Positions 8,036 to 15,241 of a DNA stretch of 64,000 nucleotides are shown here, in pieces. How positions within the stretch are numbered: position 1 is the first letter of the stretch; every line of letters starts with the position of its first letter. Below the pieces are notes generated by a model that was given only the letters and a program-made list of their open reading frames with translations, had not been told where the DNA came from and did not search any database. The DNA is from Anaerolineales bacterium (lineage in GTDB: Bacteria > Chloroflexota > Anaerolineae > Anaerolineales > Villigracilaceae), in the NCBI GenBank assembly GCA_030583925.1, contig CP129482.1, forward strand, positions 62,001 through 126,000, read 5' to 3'. Both the position numbers and the translations under genes were made by a program.

Positions 8036-8120
8036 ACAATTGTTTCGATGGCTGGTGCGGCATTGCTTGGGGAATGGCGAATTCAAGAGTGACGGCGTGA
8101 TGATCACGATGAGGGAATAA
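7944..8120 (+). CDS. Short hypothetical protein overlapping the end of the previous gene
   Basis: 58 residues if started at the ATG at 7944. The sequence is protein-like (AEFGALSLAWVKENAKRDL, then LFRWLVRHCL). The frame is open further upstream, so a GTG start near 7878-7884 is possible. It ends 20 bp before a terminator that closes this gene block. Confidence 0.35.
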   Translation: MKNALGAAEFGALSLAWVKENAKRDLRLHDEQLFRWLVRHCLGNGEFKSDGVMITMRE

Positions 8121-8139
8121 AGATAAAAGCATGAACGGG

Positions 8140-8168
8140 AAAGCCTCGCCGGTCGGCGGGGCTTTTTT
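8140..8168 (+). terminator. Rho-independent terminator closing the left gene block of the element
   Basis: Arms AAAGCCTCGCCG and CGGCGGGGCTTT around a two-base loop, with one G-T pair, followed by a run of T. It separates the protein-coding block from the structured non-coding region. Confidence 0.9.
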
Positions 8169-8842
8169 GATTCTCTGCTTGTGAGCTGACCTGCGCAGGG
8201 CTTTTGCCTGTGGGGTTCATTGACACGTTCGAGGCGCTTTAGCGCCGATCGGCTCGGGGCGGCGCGATCGCAGACTAGGGCGGGGCAGTTGTCCCGTCGG
8301 GGTTTTGGGACTTGCAAGTTTTTTCGTCTATCGCTGTCAAGGTTGCAAATCCCCGATCGTCATTGCATGAGTAATTTTTATCGGATGTTAAATATTTGTC
8401 GCCTGTTTTTTATTGTGGCAGCCTTGACAGAGTCGAGATCATCTTGCGCGGCGAGCGAAATAATTAGGAATTGATGGTGAGCGCTAAGCGCGAACCATCA
8501 AAAGCCTTCGAGCTTGGGTTGTACGGTAAAAAAAAAAGTAAAAAAAGAAAAAAAAAAAAGAGACCTGACGAGCAAGGATATTTCGACGGAGGGATTAATA
8601 AATTTGGGACTCATGGGATAGTAACACTGCGGGCAAGGCTTTTTTTAGGGTGGGGCGGGGGATCGAGACGATGGCGGGCAAGGATGGTTTAAGTTTCGAC
8701 ATGGCGCTCCGTAGCGCCTGCGCTTTACGGTTCTTTAAACACAAAAACGATTTTATGAATTTGCTTAAATAGCTTGGAAGCACAGCGAAGCGTTGTGCTG
8801 GAAAGCCTGAATCCGCTGTTGGGAGCGGTCGAGGTGGTCGGT

Positions 8843-8937
8843 CGGACGGGGCGCGCATGGCTGCGGGGTTTGCAGACATAAGGCAGATGATCTTTCTGCC
8901 TTGCCGCCGATTTTTGGCGGCACGCGCGCCCCGTCCG
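8843..8937 (+). ncRNA. Multi-branched junction within the structured region
   Basis: A perfect 14-bp helix (CGGACGGGGCGCGC with GCGCGCCCCGTCCG) closes three hairpins: CTGC/GCAG at 8861-8875, AGGCAGA/TCTGCCT at 8881-8901 and TGCCGCC/GGCGGCA at 8902-8922. Such a four-way junction is hard to explain by chance or by coding. Confidence 0.75.
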
Positions 8938-9303
8938 CTTTGAGGGTTAGGGAATGTCGAAGGAGCGGGCGTTTTGGGCTTGGGCTGTGGGGCATCGGAA
9001 CTATACGGACAATTTGCCACACAGAAGCGCCAGGACGAAAATTGAGCCTGATTTGGTGTTATGCCCCACGATCAGCCGCAAGCCCAAAACGGTCACCTTT
9101 TATCCCTCCCGAATGACTGAGTGTCTTTTAGGCTATCGGTGCGCTGTGGGGCGGGATCGGCTGGCGATCGTCCAGCCCCCGCCGGGTGTGTGAAAAAGCT
9201 GATGCCGACACTAAAGGCCGGGGGCTTGGGGGGTCTCTTGTGTTCAATAAGCGACACGCAATTTTTCCATGTGTGATACAGCGCTCGGCGGGGGCGCCGC
9301 ATC

Positions 9304-9329
9304 TGCGCCAATGCTTTGGAATTGGCGCA
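9304..9329 (+). ncRNA. Hairpin with octaloop GCTTTGGA, copy 1
   Basis: Arms TGCGCCAAT and ATTGGCGCA, 9 bp perfect, closed by the loop GCTTTGGA. It lies inside a helix formed by TCGGCGGG (9285-9292) and CCCGCCGA (9344-9351). It is paired in design with the hairpin at 9525-9548. Confidence 0.75.
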
Positions 9330-9351
9330 AAGGGCGAGCGCATCCCGCCGA

Positions 9352-9439
9352 CAATGCAAATGCAAGTGCGCCCGATTCGCTAGGCGGCGAGGTGTTTTTC
9401 GAAGCCGCTTAGCGGGGCGCGGTTTTTGCTTTTGCATTG
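9352..9439 (+). ncRNA. Long compound hairpin of the structured region
   Basis: Three stacked helices: CAATGCAAA with TTTGCATTG (9352-9360, 9431-9439), GCGCCC with GGGCGC (9368-9373, 9415-9420), and CGCTAGGCGGC with GCCGCTTAGCG (9378-9388, 9404-9414). The last contains a G-T pair that would be a C-A mismatch on the other strand, so it supports + strand RNA. Confidence 0.75.
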
Positions 9440-9524
9440 AGCGGAGCATGTTAGGTTTATGTTTTGAACTTGTGGACTGTTGAATTTCAAGAGGTCTCTT
9501 GGCATTTGATTCGATAGCGTCCAC

Positions 9525-9548
9525 GCGCCGATGCTTTGGAATCGGCGC
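9525..9548 (+). ncRNA. Hairpin with octaloop GCTTTGGA, copy 2
   Basis: Arms GCGCCGAT and ATCGGCGC, 8 bp perfect, with the same loop GCTTTGGA as the hairpin at 9304-9329. One A-T pair there is a G-C pair here, a compensatory change. It is enclosed by GCGTCC (9517-9522) and GGACGC (9552-9557). Confidence 0.75.
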
Positions 9549-9675
9549 AGGGGACGCGGAGGCTCGAGCGCGTGACGCTGGTCCGCTTTCACTTTTCCCT
9601 GCCGAGCGCAGGCGAGGCGAAAATACGCCGAGCATAAGCGAGGCGTGAAAGCGCCGACGGCGAACGCTGAATTAA

Positions 9676-9928
9676 TGAGCGAGCGGATTTGCGGCGCTCT
9701 TCCGCAAATCCGCTCGCGCGTGACTGTGAGCGCGTGCGGCGGAGGTTTTCCGCCGACAGCGCGTGAAGGGATGAGGGCGCGGGAGTCCATTCCGCTTTAA
9801 CATTTGTTGAGCGAGTGGATTTGCGGCGCTCTTCCGCAAATCCACGAGCGCGTGACTGTGAGCGTGGGCGGCGGAGGTTTTCCGCCGACAGCGCGTGAAG
9901 GGATGAGGGCGCGGGAGTCCAATCCGCT
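9676..9928 (+). repeat. Tandem duplication, two 121-bp copies with a 132-bp period
   Basis: Copies at 9676-9796 and 9808-9928 are nearly identical. Each contains a long hairpin ending in GGATTTGCGG / CCGCAAATCC with loop CGCTCTT, and a second hairpin CGGCGGA / TCCGCCG (9737-9755 and 9869-9887). The differences between copies keep the pairing: C84-G12 in copy 1 (9684 with 9712) becomes T-A in copy 2 (9816 with 9844). Confidence 0.9.
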
Positions 9929-10129
9929 GGGGAGTCGTTGTCCCTTCCTGACATAGCAGGGGGATAAGGCTATGCGCGCCCTCAGCGGGAGATAAAGAAA
10001 AGTCTTTGTAGATTACGTAGCCGGTTGTATTGGGGCGTGTGTTTTATTATCCTTTGTGCGCGCTTTCATCCGCTAGGTAGGAGTGTGTAGGAGTACGTGA
10101 AAATTAATTTATGGAGTATTATCTAGGAC

Positions 10130-11389
10130 ATGGCGCAGGTTATTCTCCCCTATGGCTACCCGTTGCTTTCTGGACAAACTGCCACGACTGTTATTTATCA
10201 AGGGACTGTGGCGCGGTCATATACGAATGTTGTAGATCCACGGACTAATTCGCAACTCTTCGCGCGAGAGCTTCTTTCGGATATTTCTAAAATTAGGGGC
10301 TCGGCTGGAGCTTGGGTTAAAAGCGCCTGGAAGCATCAATTTGGCAGCAAATGGTCAAGTGTGATTTATCAGATGGTTAAGGGAGATGTAGATGGTTACT
10401 GGACGGATTCAAGCGATGCGTGGCTCGCTTTGTCGGAATTGAATCGGCAGAATTGGCGGGATGCTGCGCCGTTTCAAGCAACATACAATGATCCAGGTGA
10501 ATTGTGGTTTCGCTTGCTTTATCTGGTTTTCAGTTGGGTTGATGACCATGGATTGAATATTTTTTACCAGCCAGAGGTTGCCGAGGGCACTTTGGCGGAA
10601 TCTCTGGCATGGTGGACAGCTGAATTAACGGATTTTGGATGGCAGGTGAGATCGGCATTTTTCATTGATATTAACGATCGGGATTCGGGCTGGGTGTTTT
10701 CTGGTGCGTGGTCGGATGTAAGCGATTCGAATGCAAGTGTAGGAACTTTGCGGGAAACTTCAGAGCCTGGCGCTTATGCTGAGATACAGTTAGAAGCTTC
10801 TCGATTTGGCTATGGATATAGGCAAGATGTGGATGGCGCGAACGTTGAGGTTAAGTTGGATGGGGTTCAGATAGGTTTTGCTAACACGAATGGAGCACTT
10901 GGGCACAAAAAGCTCTGGTTTGATGTGTATCGGGAAGTAAAGACCTATACTTACCGATTAATTCATGCGGGAACTGCTTTGGAAAAAATGCGATTGGATT
11001 TTGCCCGAGTTTATTATGGATATAGAAAGATAGACATTGATCGTATGATCGGAGCTTGGGAAGTATTTGAATCGGGGGGGATATCGGGGAATGAGCGCTG
11101 GCATAGCACAGGAAGCGGAGAGAGGGCGGTTGAGTTTAATTTTGTTGGCTCCTATCTTTGGACGGGCTTTTATATTGATTCGATTTATGGTCAGATGCGC
11201 GTTATCGTGGACGGAATCGAACATCAGATTATTGATCTTTATTACCCGTCGAAGACCGTGTTAAATAATGTCTTGATTGGGCGCTTTCGTTTTGGGCTTC
11301 ATCGTTGTAGGCTTGAAGCAGTATCAGCGGCGCATATAAATATTGGCATCTTTCATGTTTTGAAATCTAAATCAGGAATGTTGCCTTAA
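10130..11389 (+). CDS. Virion-like protein of the element, largest paralogue
   Basis: 419 residues. The first about 115 residues resemble the proteins at 11392 and 13338 (shared elements: PLLS near the N-terminus, a VDPRTNSQLFAR-type motif, a Trp/Phe-rich centre KHQFGSKWSSVIYQM, and a WRDAAPF end). The remaining about 300 residues are beta-rich with many aromatic residues and could be one or two carbohydrate-binding or adhesin-like domains. No named family is recognised. The ribosome-binding site is weak. It opens the right-hand gene block after the structured RNA; a receptor-binding or other virion role is inferred from the neighbours. Confidence 0.6.
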   Translation: MAQVILPYGYPLLSGQTATTVIYQGTVARSYTNVVDPRTNSQLFARELLSDISKIRGSAGAWVKSAWKHQFGSKWSSVIYQMVKGDVDGYWTDSSDAWLALSELNRQNWRDAAPFQATYNDPGELWFRLLYLVFSWVDDHGLNIFYQPEVAEGTLAESLAWWTAELTDFGWQVRSAFFIDINDRDSGWVFSGAWSDVSDSNASVGTLRETSEPGAYAEIQLEASRFGYGYRQDVDGANVEVKLDGVQIGFANTNGALGHKKLWFDVYREVKTYTYRLIHAGTALEKMRLDFARVYYGYRKIDIDRMIGAWEVFESGGISGNERWHSTGSGERAVEFNFVGSYLWTGFYIDSIYGQMRVIVDGIEHQIIDLYYPSKTVLNNVLIGRFRFGLHRCRLEAVSAAHINIGIFHVLKSKSGMLP

Positions 11390-11391
11390 TC

Positions 11392-11739
11392 ATGGCAAAA
11401 GTAAATGGACCGCTTTTATCGCTTGGCGCGAAGGGGCGGATCGGGAAGCTTTTGGTTTACTATGGGGATAGGAAGGTGCGCGGATGGAGCGAGCAGGTTG
11501 ACCCGAAGACGGCCGCGCAATTAAAAAGCCGTGCGGTTGTCGGCGAGGTGATGGCGATGGTGAAATTATCTGCGGGGCTGGATCGGGAATGGCTCCGCGA
11601 GAATTTTGCAAAAAGCTGGCATGTGAAAATGACGGCTTGGCTGAGCAGGAGTCAATTATCGAATGCGGAAGCGTTGCATGGTGAGTGGTCATCGTGGACG
11701 CAGGCAGAGCGTGACGCGTGGGAAGTTGCCGCGCCTTGA
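11392..11739 (+). CDS. Virion-like protein, single-module paralogue
   Basis: 115 residues, essentially only the shared N-terminal module: GPLLSLGAKGRIGKLLVYY, then QVDPKTAAQLKSRAVVGEV, and a C-terminal SSWTQAERDAWEVAAP. The same order of motifs is seen at the N-termini of the 10130 and 13338 products. It starts two bases after the previous stop, so the two are probably co-translated. Unknown function; structural role inferred. Confidence 0.6.
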   Translation: MAKVNGPLLSLGAKGRIGKLLVYYGDRKVRGWSEQVDPKTAAQLKSRAVVGEVMAMVKLSAGLDREWLRENFAKSWHVKMTAWLSRSQLSNAEALHGEWSSWTQAERDAWEVAAP

Positions 11740-11756
11740 TCTGAAAGGAGATCGAG

Positions 11757-12215
11757 ATGGCTGGAATGACGAACCGAGGAAAGAAACTGCTGTTTGATTA
11801 TTATTTCAGGCGACAGGGGAGCTTGCCGACAAAGTTTTATATTGCGTTGGTGACATCGGCGACCGCGCCAACGCCCGATACAAATCTTTTGAGCGATCTC
11901 ACCCAAATTGCGGTGGGGAATGGCTATGCTGATGGGGGCTATGAGATCTCGCCGAACACGACCGATTTTGACATGATGATCGAGGACGATTCGAACGATA
12001 AATCCATCTTGATGATCAAGGATATTATTTGGACGGCATCAGGCGGAGCGTTGCCCGCTTCGGGGAATGGCGCTCGATATGCGGTATTGACGACGGATGA
12101 AGGGACGATTGCGAATCGGCAAGTGATCGCGTATTGGGATTTGAGCTTGGATCGTTCGGTGAATTCGGGCGTGCAATTGCAGTTAAAGGATTTGGAAATC
12201 GATCTGACCGAGTAG
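11757..12215 (+). CDS. Phage-type structural protein
   Basis: 152 residues. The sequence NRGKKLLFDYYFR, then LPTKFYIALVTSATAPTPDT and LSDLTQIAVGNGYADGGY, matches a layout I associate with phage virion proteins of about this size. A good Shine-Dalgarno (AAAGGAG) precedes the ATG. It lies in the block of virion-like genes. The exact role (tail, decoration or other) cannot be told from sequence alone. Confidence 0.55.
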   Translation: MAGMTNRGKKLLFDYYFRRQGSLPTKFYIALVTSATAPTPDTNLLSDLTQIAVGNGYADGGYEISPNTTDFDMMIEDDSNDKSILMIKDIIWTASGGALPASGNGARYAVLTTDEGTIANRQVIAYWDLSLDRSVNSGVQLQLKDLEIDLTE

Positions 12216-12223
12216 GTTAACTC

Positions 12224-13144
12224 ATGGCTCAGATTTTAGATACTTTTGATCGTGCGAATGAAGGACCTCCGCCCTCGTCGAATTGGGTGAATGTGTTGAA
12301 TGGCTTAAAGGTGGTGGGGAATCAATGCAAGGGGAATGAGGGAAGTGGGGGGAGTAATGTGAGCTTTTGGGATGATGTTTTTGGACCTGATGTTGAGGTT
12401 GACGTGACGTTGGTTTCAAAAGGGGGGGCGAATGAATACTGCGCGATCTTTGCTCGAATGACGACGCAAAACATCGCGACTATGGATGGCTATTTTTTGC
12501 TGCTTGAACCGCAAAGCGGCACTGATATGGTTTCGATTTGGAAAATAACGGACGGCTCGATTACACAGATCGGAAACACGGTCAATTATGAGCTTTCGGG
12601 GGATACGCCCTGGCGGTTTAAGCTGGTCGGTGAGGATATTAGGGCGTTACGATGGGATGGGGACGAATGGATTGAAGTTTTAGCGGTGCAGGATAGTTCT
12701 TATTTGGATGCAGGATATACAGGGCTGGCGATCGTTGATATAAATGCGATTCTGGACGATTTCGGGGCGGAAACGATATTGTCTGCGCTTGTAGTAACTC
12801 CCGCTGCGGGAACTGTGAAAGGGGGGACAGTTAACCCGAGTGTGGCTGCGCTTTATAGTATTACCCCATCGGCTTCACAAGTTAAAGGCTCGACGATCTC
12901 CCCTTCGGTTTTGTTGGTGTTGATTCTCTCGCCGAATCCTGCGATTGTGAAAGTTGCAGGAGCGGGACCGATCGTCATTGGCGGAGGGATTAACCCATTG
13001 GGCGAGGGCGATTCGCCGGGCTTCATCGTTTTTATGCTGGCTCGGTCGGTGTATTGGAATCTATTCGACGCGGGGCTAGCCGCGGGCTTGAATGAACCGA
13101 ACGAGAGCAACGCGAGCGAATGGGAGAATTACTTATTTGGTTGA
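12224..13144 (+). CDS. Adhesin-like protein with a lectin-type domain and Ig-like repeats
   Basis: 306 residues. The N-terminus ILDTFDRANEGPPPSSNWV and the following about 185 residues look like a concanavalin/LamG-type jelly-roll domain. Residues about 190-240 contain two short repeats (VVTPAAGTVKGGTVNPSV and SITPSASQVKGSTISPSV). No signal peptide is visible, as usual for virion proteins. It is likely a surface-binding component such as a fibre. Confidence 0.5.
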   Translation: MAQILDTFDRANEGPPPSSNWVNVLNGLKVVGNQCKGNEGSGGSNVSFWDDVFGPDVEVDVTLVSKGGANEYCAIFARMTTQNIATMDGYFLLLEPQSGTDMVSIWKITDGSITQIGNTVNYELSGDTPWRFKLVGEDIRALRWDGDEWIEVLAVQDSSYLDAGYTGLAIVDINAILDDFGAETILSALVVTPAAGTVKGGTVNPSVAALYSITPSASQVKGSTISPSVLLVLILSPNPAIVKVAGAGPIVIGGGINPLGEGDSPGFIVFMLARSVYWNLFDAGLAAGLNEPNESNASEWENYLFG

Positions 13145-13337
13145 AAACGGGGGGTGTTGCAGTATGCCTCGGCGCTGATACGTTCGTCCTGGCGCTTGTG
13201 TGCGGCTCGATTTTCGGCTCGAAGCGAAAAAAGATCTCTTTTTTGTATTTTCTTTAACATTGGCGATTGTAAACCTTAACAAAACCCTTGACAAGAATTG
13301 ATAGGCGGGGGTTAGGATTTGGCGAAAGGAGATTTCT
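13145..13337 (+). promoter_or_regulatory. Intergenic control region before the 13338 gene
   Basis: Contains an A/T palindrome (AAAAAAGA, TC, TCTTTTTT at about 13228-13246) that could terminate upstream transcription, then TTGACA at 13288-13293 with a weak TAGGAT 19 bases on, and a strong Shine-Dalgarno AAAGGAG. Together these suggest independent strong expression of the next gene. Confidence 0.4.
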
Positions 13338-13838
13338 ATGGCAAAAGCAACTGCACCCCTGATGAGTATGGACGCGAGCGGCCAGATCGGTAAGGCGCTC
13401 GTTTTCCAAAAAGGCGGAAACGTCCGCCAGTATGTCGTTCCTGCGAATCCCAAGACTGTTTCACAGATGGCTGTGCGAAACAAGCTTGGCGACCTGCAGC
13501 GGTCTTTGAAGAAGTTGGGAACGGTTCTGCGCGCTGAATTGAAATCGGGCTTCGGCGCTCGCTGGAACTCGCAGATCGTTGGTGAGCTCATGAAGAATGA
13601 CGCTGCGCTCTTGACCAGCTACACCGCGACTTTCAACTCGTTCACATCGCAGGAGAAAACCGATTGGGATACGGCCGATACTTCTTCGCCGGTAGCGTTG
13701 ACGGCTGGCGTACCCCTCTACGCGTGCGCGAAGGCGATCAAGGCGATTGCTCTCGTTGCGGGCGTGACCGTGACACTTGCCGACCCCACGAACGCGAACA
13801 GCTCGACGGTCGGCGGGCAGTGGACCGCGAATTCGTAA
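13338..13838 (+). CDS. Virion-like protein, third paralogue, probably highly expressed
   Basis: 166 residues. The N-terminal about 115 residues match the module shared with the 10130 and 11392 products (APLMSMDASGQIGKALVF, VVPANPKTVSQMAVRNKL, FGARWNSQIVGELMK, SFTSQEKTDW). An Ala/Thr-rich C-terminal extension of about 45 residues follows. Codon choice is visibly more C-ending than in neighbouring genes, and it has its own promoter-like region and a strong hairpin behind it (13869-13904). This fits an abundant structural protein. Family not recognised. Confidence 0.55.
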   Translation: MAKATAPLMSMDASGQIGKALVFQKGGNVRQYVVPANPKTVSQMAVRNKLGDLQRSLKKLGTVLRAELKSGFGARWNSQIVGELMKNDAALLTSYTATFNSFTSQEKTDWDTADTSSPVALTAGVPLYACAKAIKAIALVAGVTVTLADPTNANSSTVGGQWTANS

Positions 13839-13868
13839 GCTGTGACTGATCGGCGAAATTGAAATCAG

Positions 13869-13904
13869 GCGCGACGCGGCGTACTTGGCTTTGCCGCGTC
13901 GCGC
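13869..13904 (+). terminator. Strong GC hairpin after the 13338 gene
   Basis: Perfect 12-bp arms GCGCGACGCGGC and GCCGCGTCGCGC. There is no clear T-run, so it may be an mRNA 3'-end stabiliser rather than a true terminator. Confidence 0.55.
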
Positions 13905-13938
13905 TCGATCTGTTTGAATCAAGAATGAGGAGTTGATC

Positions 13939-14187
13939 ATGCAAGTTATTGACGTCGCTTTTGTTATTGCGGTTGTCGCGTTCTTCCGCGAACGGGTTCA
14001 GATATCAGGATATAGGGCGCTAATCGCGGCGTTTGCTGTGGCTGTGCTTTTCAACATCGCCCCGATCGTGGCGCAGAGTTTCCCGGTGATCTCGCCCTGG
14101 CTCGATGCCCTGCTCAATAGTATTGTGCTTTTTATCGCCGCCGCCGGATCTGTTGATTTCGGCGTGTGGTTGATTCGCAAGCGCTAA
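13939..14187 (+). CDS. Small hydrophobic protein, holin-like
   Basis: 82 residues with three hydrophobic segments (about 3-18, 28-50 and 58-78) and a basic C-terminus WLIRKR. The ATG at 13939 is preferred because GAGGAG lies seven bases upstream. The size and topology suit a phage holin, but no lysin gene is next to it, so the call rests only on shape and context. Confidence 0.45.
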   Translation: MQVIDVAFVIAVVAFFRERVQISGYRALIAAFAVAVLFNIAPIVAQSFPVISPWLDALLNSIVLFIAAAGSVDFGVWLIRKR

Positions 14188-14549
14188 TGTTTCAATACGA
14201 AGCGAAAATTATTCGATGGGTGGATGGCGATACAGCCTGGCTTGATGTTGATCTCGGCTTTTACACTCACCGAGAAACGGATGTGCGGCTGGCTGGAATT
14301 AATACGCCTGAACGCGTCGAATATCGCTTACAAGGGATTCAGGATCGAGCGCGAGAGTTTAACGAGGCTCGATGCCCGGCCGGTTCGAAGGTGATCGCTG
14401 ATATCACAAGCCGCGATAAATACGGGCGCTGGCTGGCAAGGATTCTTTATTTGCCCGGCTCCATTGTGCGAGAGGATATTTTGCAGAATGGGCGGGCGCT
14501 GAATGACGATCTGATCGCCGAAGGGCTCGCACAGCCTTATAAGAAATAA
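14187..14549 (+). CDS. Thermonuclease-family (SNase-like) nuclease
   Basis: 120 residues with the staphylococcal-nuclease fold pattern: IIRWVDGDTAWLDVD, RLAGINTPE (first catalytic Arg and the Glu), and DKYGRWLARI (second catalytic Arg). It should cut DNA or RNA with calcium. There is no signal peptide, so it would act in the cell. The start overlaps the previous stop as TAATG, which makes it coupled to the holin-like gene. Such nucleases are common on mobile elements. Confidence 0.85.
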   Translation: MFQYEAKIIRWVDGDTAWLDVDLGFYTHRETDVRLAGINTPERVEYRLQGIQDRAREFNEARCPAGSKVIADITSRDKYGRWLARILYLPGSIVREDILQNGRALNDDLIAEGLAQPYKK

Positions 14550-14708
14550 GTTATAATGTGCGTGGTTCTTCTTCCCTTTGCTACCTTTTTTGACTTTGGG
14601 GGCTGGTTCGGTGTGCCACCCGTTGAGTGCAGGGAACGGGTCTAGATTTGAGGGCGATCGCTGTTGCATCAATAGGCAAAAGCTGCATAACCAGAGTCTA
14701 CGCGAATT

Positions 14709-14735
14709 GGACACCCACATATATTGTGGGTGTCC
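14709..14735 (+). promoter_or_regulatory. Perfect hairpin GGACACCCACA / TGTGGGTGTCC
   Basis: Perfect 11-bp arms. The base of its right arm (GTCCGT) can alternatively pair with ACGGAC at 14750-14755, so two exclusive folds are possible. It lies in the 288-bp gap between the nuclease and the HTH gene, which also holds CCCGTT/AACGGG near 14622. A regulatory RNA or operator is possible. Confidence 0.4.
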
Positions 14736-14756
14736 GTGTTTAAATAAGAACGGACG

Positions 14757-14789
14757 TTCTGCCCTGCTCGATGCGGGGCAGAATTTTTT
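14757..14789 (+). terminator. Rho-independent terminator
   Basis: Arms TTCTGCCC and GGGCAGAA followed by six T. It ends transcription from the nuclease gene, or the putative leader in the gap, before the HTH gene. Confidence 0.85.
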
Positions 14790-14837
14790 AAGTTTGGCGG
14801 GATTGACGGTCTTCGATGAACTTGGTACATTTGGCGC

Positions 14838-15041
14838 ATGGCTGGCACACTTGACTTGAGCACAAAGCAAGCGGCAAAGATATTATCTGTGAGCGATCAG
14901 ACTGTGATCAATTGGATGCGCGACGGACTTTTCCCAAATGCGTACAAACTTAACCCATCGAAGAAGAATTCGCCGATTCGGATCCCGATTAAAGACGTTG
15001 ATAAGGTCCGGGCTGCGCAACTTAAAGCGCTACGCGGTTGA
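14838..15041 (+). CDS. Excisionase-like helix-turn-helix protein
   Basis: 67 residues. LSTKQAAKILSVSDQTVINWMRDGLFPNAYKL is the MerR-like winged helix of Xis/HTH_17 proteins, followed by IRIPIKDVDKVRA. Such proteins direct integrase toward excision or regulate the element. It lies within about 200 bp of attR at the end opposite the integrase gene. Confidence 0.75.
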   Translation: MAGTLDLSTKQAAKILSVSDQTVINWMRDGLFPNAYKLNPSKKNSPIRIPIKDVDKVRAAQLKALRG

Positions 15042-15147
15042 AGAAATTAACTACGAACCTACTGAGCGGGAAAATTGGCTCATGGGGTTCTTTTTGTTTT
15101 TATTCGTTGTGATCTGGGCGGCAGCGGGTCCGCCGCAGCGCCCATGA
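14998..15147 (+). CDS. Possible small membrane protein overlapping the HTH gene
   Basis: The frame encodes a charged stretch (YAVEEINYEPTERENW) followed by a hydrophobic helix GFFLFLFVVIWAAAG. A TTG at 14998 would be the start and there is no clear ribosome-binding site. An ATG at 15079 would leave only about 21 residues. It ends just before a terminator. Confidence 0.25.
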   Translation: MIRSGLRNLKRYAVEEINYEPTERENWLMGFFLFLFVVIWAAAGPPQRP

Positions 15148-15152
15148 AACAC

Positions 15153-15182
15153 AAAAGCCCCCAGCGGTAACTGAGGGCTTTT
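15153..15182. terminator. Terminator at the right end of the element
   Basis: AAAAGCCC and GGGCTTTT arms with T on one side and A on the other, so it can work in both directions. It insulates element genes from the tRNA and the host genes. Confidence 0.85.
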
Positions 15183-15241
15183 GGACAGACAGCCTACGGG
15201 CTGAAAGGTGAACGCAGCACCTTAACAACCGAATAGACTGA

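Larger units (their letters stand above)
8169..10129 (+). ncRNA. Large structured non-coding region, candidate ornate RNA (class unknown)
   Basis: About 1.96 kb with no convincing gene but many strong helices. Examples: a 9-bp hairpin at 8779-8799; a 14-bp helix (8843-8856 with 8924-8937) enclosing three hairpins; a long helix 8970-8995 with 9061-9091; a bulged hairpin 9150-9183; an 8-bp helix 9285-9292 with 9344-9351 around a 9-bp hairpin; a three-part hairpin 9352-9439; 9-bp helix 9584-9592 with 9645-9653; 16-bp hairpin 9679-9717; 10-bp helix 9904-9913 with 9975-9984. G-T pairs in two helices fit only transcription of the + strand. Duplicated hairpins show compensatory changes. RNA boundaries, promoter and class are unknown; the strongest core is 8690-9990. 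Confidence 0.75.

Noticed and set aside
8471..8692. A 73-codon frame with a Lys-rich stretch from the A-rich tract at 8528-8560
   Set aside because: Low-complexity, no ribosome-binding site, lies at the edge of the structured RNA; more likely non-coding.
8954..9193. A 79-codon plus-strand frame beginning MSKERAFWAW
   Set aside because: Its ends coincide with the two arms of a long helix (8970-8995 and 9061-9091), and the protein has no recognisable features.
9676..9928. Possible CRISPR array
   Set aside because: Only two copies, 121 bp long each, 11-bp gap; the unit is far too long and there is no cas gene.
9589..9954. A 121-codon minus-strand frame with an internally repeated peptide
   Set aside because: The peptide repeat is a by-product of the tandem DNA duplication, and the compensatory changes between copies favour RNA structure over coding.
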